From Symsagittifera roscoffensis (taxonomy: Eukaryota > Xenacoelomorpha > Acoela > Convolutidae), in assembly GCF_963678635.1 (NCBI RefSeq), contig NW_026970884.1:1-32633 (forward strand): 32,633 nt of DNA, in the 5' to 3' direction. This document shows positions 23,401-29,400 of the stretch, one piece after another (the first letter of the stretch is position 1; the number at the start of each line of letters is the position of its first letter). The position numbers and the translations under genes are program-made. Below the pieces are notes generated by a model. That model was not told where the DNA came from. It saw only the letters and a list, made by a program, of their open reading frames with translations, and made no database searches.

Positions 23401-26400
23401 CCTATCGGAGATTGCCAAGCCCTTTGCTGATGAAATTTCACGCAAACACGCCCCTTTTTATTGGCAGATGATGCGCAGTGGACCTGTGCAACTGGTACTG
23501 GTGATCTGGCTGCTAGTCGCAGTCTTTTAATATTATGCTGCGTGTACTGGCGTTGTTTTTCAAGGAGGGCGCGTTTACTGGGAATTAATAGGCGCGGACT
23601 TCGAGGTCTCCTGCTGTTGTGCGCCACCAGGACGACATCGAGGGGTGCCGCCACCTAGATACGATCCCAACTACGATGGTGGATCACAGAGACCCAACAG
23701 TTATCCCCAAGGACCCTCCAGAGGTGATTCGTCCTCTGGGCAGATATACCTACCCCCCAGAGTACCCGCTAGCTCATCATTCGATGAAGTGAACCTTACA
23801 AGGACCACAGAGGGAAGTGGGGCGTCGAGCACACCGCTGATGGGACTAGGCTTTAACTATGTGCGAGGCAAGTGGAAGGGTATTTCTGGACGTGGACCCC
23901 GGACCGGTACAAGCGCGCTGATGGACACCACTCTATGAGGAAGGGAGGATGAGGCGACCAGGAGGGTAAGAACCAGTCCGACCGGTTGTGAGTCTAAAAC
24001 AATTTATATATTCATGAACTCAATATAAAGCTCATTGTATTCGGTGCTACTATACTAGGGTGTGACCCCACCTCACGGATATCTTTACTTCGTTTCAAAC
24101 ATTCATATCTATTTAAATGGATGAGGTTGGATCACACCGTGAGGAGTAACTTGATAGCAGTCATGTTCCCGAGTCAGCTCAGCTGACCCCTCATTCATGG
24201 TATAACCATACGTGCTTTTATTTGACGGGGACTGAATAGAGGTTTGCGATCGCACGATACAATTTAGTAGGATGCGTAAAGACTTAATCAGGTTAATTTA
24301 GCGCAAGCTCAGGCTAATTCATAGCATACAAGACTTTCGAGGCCATGCTTGCAGGTTAACCGACGAACATGACAGATTACAATCTTAAGTAAAAGCAACC
24401 GATTGATTGACGGGCCGTTGTGTGGCCTCGATACGAACATCTGAACAGGTGAAGATAAGGGAAATAGAGAACCACGAAGGCTGAAACCGTGCATTGTTAC
24501 TATCAAAATTCAGTCGTTAAGAAACCGTCGAATTTTAATAAATTCTCTAAATTACAAAATAAAACAAAAAGTCGCCAAAATGACAATTGTGTGGAGATCC
24601 TTCATCCTCAGAGCCTTCTTCACCATCCTAGACTACCAGGAAGAAGATGAGTATATAACTCTTTCACTGAAGAGTGGTGCCTCCCTGCACCTATTGGCAG
24701 ACACCGCCTCCTGGCATGAGTTCCGGTTGTTTCTGCGAGGGCAGGGTGCCCCACGGCCTTTCCGACACTACCCTAGAGTCGAAGAGACGGTGCCGGATGT
24801 GAGCACAGCTCTCTGGAAGTTCAATCCGGGGGAGCCCGATCTGGAGAGTTGCTCAACTGCGGGCCAATTTCATGTACATGAGCCCGCCCTGGACCCGGCA
24901 ACTGACACTTGCTCGACCGAGGGTCAACCGCCTTCGGAGAAGTCTGGGCGGGAGAGATTTCTCAGTTGGGAGAGTGATGAGGACTCTGCAAGCACCCACT
25001 GAATTTCCCTCTCCGACATAGCAAGGGCTAGGAGGAGGAGGCCCAGTGATAGGCCCCAAATTAGGGACCTCTTTGACGAAATCAGACATACCATTGGGGA
25101 GGAAGAATATCGGGCGCTCCAGGCCCAATGGGGAGAGGGGAATTGGTCAGACGAATATGAAAAATCCTCAACCAGTTCGGGGGCCGAAAGTTAGGAGAGG
25201 ACAGTTTATAGACTCTCGCTAATAACAAAGGAATTTATAAAGGAAGGAACTGATTAAACTTATAGGTTAAATTTAAACTTAACTATAGCTATTTTGATAC
25301 CTATAACTGATAAGAATCATACGACTTCGGTTACTTACCCGATTTACGATGCCAACCGCAGGGGGATGTATTTATAACTGATAAGAATCATACGACTTCG
25401 GTTACTTACCCGATTTACGATGCCAACCGCAGGGGGATGTATTTACGAAACGTGAACAAGTCGATAAAAAACCCGGACTTGGGACCCGTCAGCTTTGACA
25501 GGGGGAGTAGGTAAAAGCGAAAACCAAAGGGGGCGGTTGTTCTTAAGGGGATGACACCACCGATATGAAGTGGCGTGATTTTAACAAAAACGGAGCACAA
25601 ATAGAGATAAGAAGTGGAGGTTAGAGAGCGGATTTTAAGCAGAACGAGTTAACGAGCGTAAGATTCAGTAGGTCCCAGTTGTGGTCGCTATCTGAACTCA
25701 ACAGTTAATTGTTTCACAGCGAGCGAAGTAAGAACGCAAGTCGAAGTGCCTTGTGGAATATTAGTTAGAGCTTAGTCGACACGTGTACTGACCGAGTACG
25801 CAGAGAAGAAATTGTTAAGCGTGTACAGATCGCAAACCATTCTGTTGTATATTATTAAATTATACGCTGGCCGCACTAGTAGGCCCTTTGTATTCATTCA
25901 GACTTATATATATTGAATTCATTTGAGAGAAAGGAATTCGTTATACGCGACTTCAAGCGAGATATAGCGAGCAAGAGCATCACTGACCAGGGGGAGCAAT
26001 AGAATACAGTAGATGACAACTCACCACTAAAATAACCCTTTCGGGATTGTCGTTAATACCGAGCCTTAGTGCCCCCTGCTTTAGCACGGTAAAAGGGATA
26101 GCTTCGCAAGATCGTGTGTGGAAATCCTAAAGACGACATTAGCAACTACAATTTTAATCATACGAGTATTTGGTTTTATTATTTTATTCGTATCCTACTT
26201 TTTAGCCAATTTGTAGCCTACTTTTTAGCTGTGGGAGCTCGTTATTCATTAACCGAAATAGTCAACTCGGTGAAAAGACGATGAATGGGTGAAGATTTGG
26301 AATTAGATACAATACAGGTTTTGGTAATGAGATCCATCCCGATATACTTACTGTCGAGTTCCCTCAAAAGTGAGTCTTTCAATTAACACTCCGATAGCAG

Positions 26401-29400
26401 CCAGTGTCTTCAGATTAACTAACTTAGGCGCCATCGCTGCACGACTCCCCGCTGCTGATGGATTCACATCCTCTTTGGTTGTCTTGTTCTCGTGGTGCTG
26501 TGAAGTTCAGATGACAACTTGAAAACCCGTTTCTGAATGATTTAAAAAACTACCATTGTCATAATTTAGGTTAAGTTAAAACGTAAGACGACACAAGGTA
26601 AAGGACCAACATACAAGCTGTTCAGTTCATCGCGGAGAACCGCTGTTATGTCCCAAAATGAGTGCTGCATGCACTTTTTTGTTTATTTTTCTAGGCTGGG
26701 TAATGTTGCCTCGCCCGCAAGCAACGAACACGGATCATGATGGGCCTCGAACATACGACCTCTCGATGGAGAGATGGAGACGTAAGCACTTCACAACCGT
26801 ATAAACCATATATTTCAACAGATTTTTCTAATCAAAAAAAATCTCCGGGAAAGCAATTTTGAAAATGTTTTTTTTTCTTAAACGGCGTTATTTTTTCTTA
26901 TTATTCTGTTATTTTAAAATATATAGAAAATGAAATTATTGTCATGTGATTTTACAATATCTGGTTCCCTGTTTTCGGTTACATGCATTTTCTGTGATGA
27001 TGACTCGAAGCCAATCAGTTCCAAAGTATTCAGTATTAGTTTGGGTTCTGGAACTTCGCTCTCATACAGTAGGTTCAGTATCTTTACAGTGTCCTAAAAC
27101 CAATCAAAAATCATGAAATAATACCACAGAAAAAAATCAAACAGGGAAAAATTGACACATGTGGATGACTGGCGAAAAAAGAGTAAGCTAAAAAGTTAGT
27201 TCCTCTAGATGCAAAACAAAAACGAAATTTGGACGTAGAAGCTGGAAAACTTTGAATCTGGCTGAATCTTTCAAGTATTTGGGAGTTCATTTTGACACGA
27301 AACTTAATTTCTAAAACCACATCAGGCTATTAACAACCAATTAAACAAACAAAAAATAATGATATCACGAATAGAACTAGAATTCTGCTTTTCAAAACCG
27401 CTATATTGTGATTTTAGAAATTTTCTACAAAACCTTTGATAGGAGGTGGTCTTCTAGCGGAAACGCTGTTTATCGAAGACAAATATTGTACGATTTGATT
27501 TTTTTCATCAGCTCATTGGTTGATCTTTTTCTATACCTGCTATCAAAATTTCAAAAAGTTAAAAATGAAAGTCTGTTGATTTTAGTCTCATGTAATATCA
27601 AAATTTATTCAAAAAAACTTTACTTTGATAATAGGTATAATCATAAACTTTTGTCTGCAAAAAATAAAAAAGAAACGAAAAAAAACAGTACATTTATATT
27701 TGTTTTTGAAAGCTTTTATGGTCAAGGAAGCGCTAAATGAAGCTTCAAAAACTAGGTTGTCTTAAATAAAATCATACTTTATCAGCCTGAAAGAACAATT
27801 TTTAGTAGCAAAAAGTACTCGATCGCGTTACTTGCTTGAACTTAGACTAAAGTTCAAAAATTTCATACAATTTTTATCTAAACTGGGAAAACTTATAGAA
27901 AGGTTATTAGTAACATTCGAATCACGACAGACAGAGTTTAGTAAGATATATCGTGCCATCCTCTCTAATTCCTATACGTGATTTTGCGTAACAAACAAGA
28001 AAACATAGCCCATTGAAGATTGGAAAAGAGTAATGAACCCAAGTAAACATAGAAAAACAGTGACATTCTTGAAAAAATCTCAACTTTCAATTTTCAAAAA
28101 AAAATAGATGCCCTCTAAACTTTTTGAATTTCTAGAGCAATTTATGATTGGCGCTTTTTTGATAACATGAACCCAACTTTAAAAAACTGGATCACTAGGT
28201 AAATTTTTATTCCGCTGGGAAATCTTAAAAATAAATTCCACTTTTGAAACTAGAAACTGTACACAATTTTTTGCGCCTCGTATTTGGAGAGTGCTAGTTA
28301 CGTCCCTTTTGGCAGGCGAATTTTAATTGAACTCAAAAAAAGCATTATACTTGAGTGCATCAATAATTTAAGACTTTTTCCCAAAACAAAAATCAGCAAG
28401 ACCTATATAAGAGTCTTCACTACGTGCATTACTCTAAAAACAGTAGAAAAAAATAAAGCAAACCCAAATACGAAATGCTACGACATTTTCATTGATCAGA
28501 ACACTAAAAACTTTTGGATACAAGAAACAACTTACAAGCTATATGAGAAAAATTCAATTAACTATTACGTATCTTACATAACTTTTCAACCGTTTTTGCA
28601 TATCTGGGATGACCAAAAATGAATCCGGGTATGAAAATTTTTTTGAAAAACAAAGTAACAATCGATGATTTTGAATAATTTTATGTTACAAGATAGAGTA
28701 CGAAAAACTTGTTTGACACGATAAATTCTACAAAAATTAAATTTATATTTCAATACACAATATACATATTCTGTAATGCGAAAAAAAAGTCCTTCGATGT
28801 CACAGATTACAATAACATAATCCCATAGGCCAATTTTAGCAGTTCGTCGCGTGAGCTAACGGAAGTAAGTGCATCGTAACCACTAACTTTGCACCGTTAA
28901 AAAATAGTTGCTGACAAGAACTTTTATCATAGGAGAAATGAACCTCACTTACAACACGTCAAGAGGTTTTTTTGCCCCTAAAAATTTCCGACTGCTAAAA
29001 TTGTTTTACAATGATTTTTTTTCTAAAAATAATTCTTTAATTTAGAAAATGTATGTTCGCGTTGCATCTAATATCACCACAATCTGAAAAGTTTTACGCT
29101 CATGAATTAAAAAACATCAAACAGTTTTTCAAAAATTAAGTTTTATACGTAATTACAGTCTAGAAACACATTCAAAACGACTTCAGCCATTTGTCGTAGC
29201 AAAACGACTACAGAAAAGTTAAAAATTTTTTGTATTTATTAGAAAAAGCGCAAGTTTAAAATTTGACACCTAAGAAAGATTCAAAATTGGGAAAAAACCT
29301 AAAAAAGTTGTAACAGAAGGGAAAATTTTGTAGAATGGTCAGGAGATTAGTTGATAACGCAAAAGTGATATAGCCTTCTTTTTGAATATATCTTGAGCAG

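Larger units (their letters stand above)
15083..26140 (+). mobile_element. Ty3/Gypsy endogenous retrovirus-like element with env and an extra 3' gene (11.06 kb)
   Basis: The element consists of a 792-bp 5' LTR, primer-binding site, gag, pol, env, an unassigned ORF and a 3' LTR. The two LTRs differ at about 12 of some 765 aligned positions, plus three indels (1, 2 and 24 bp), so insertion is fairly recent but not new. It lies in intron 3 of the minus-strand gene. Gag and pol carry stops and frameshifts, so this copy cannot encode working proteins. The GPY/F integrase and F-type envelope resemble insect errantiviruses and related metazoan env-bearing Gypsy lineages; the exact clade needs a tree. 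No clean target-site duplication is visible. If the LTR is taken as TG...CA (15086 to 26138), the flanks are TTAAC and TTAGC, 4 of 5 alike. Confidence 0.93.

Noticed and set aside
23645-23938. Independent gene starting at GTG 23645
   Set aside because: It is in the env frame, directly after the membrane segment, and fits a cytoplasmic tail better than a separate gene.
27408-27740. 110-codon frame after the LINE remnant
   Set aside because: Possible trailing LINE sequence, but the Lys/Phe-rich composition gives no recognisable similarity.
28284-28622. 112-codon frame overlapping dispersed repeat copy C
   Set aside because: It runs across the repeat end and its TATA block; the other two copies do not keep the frame.
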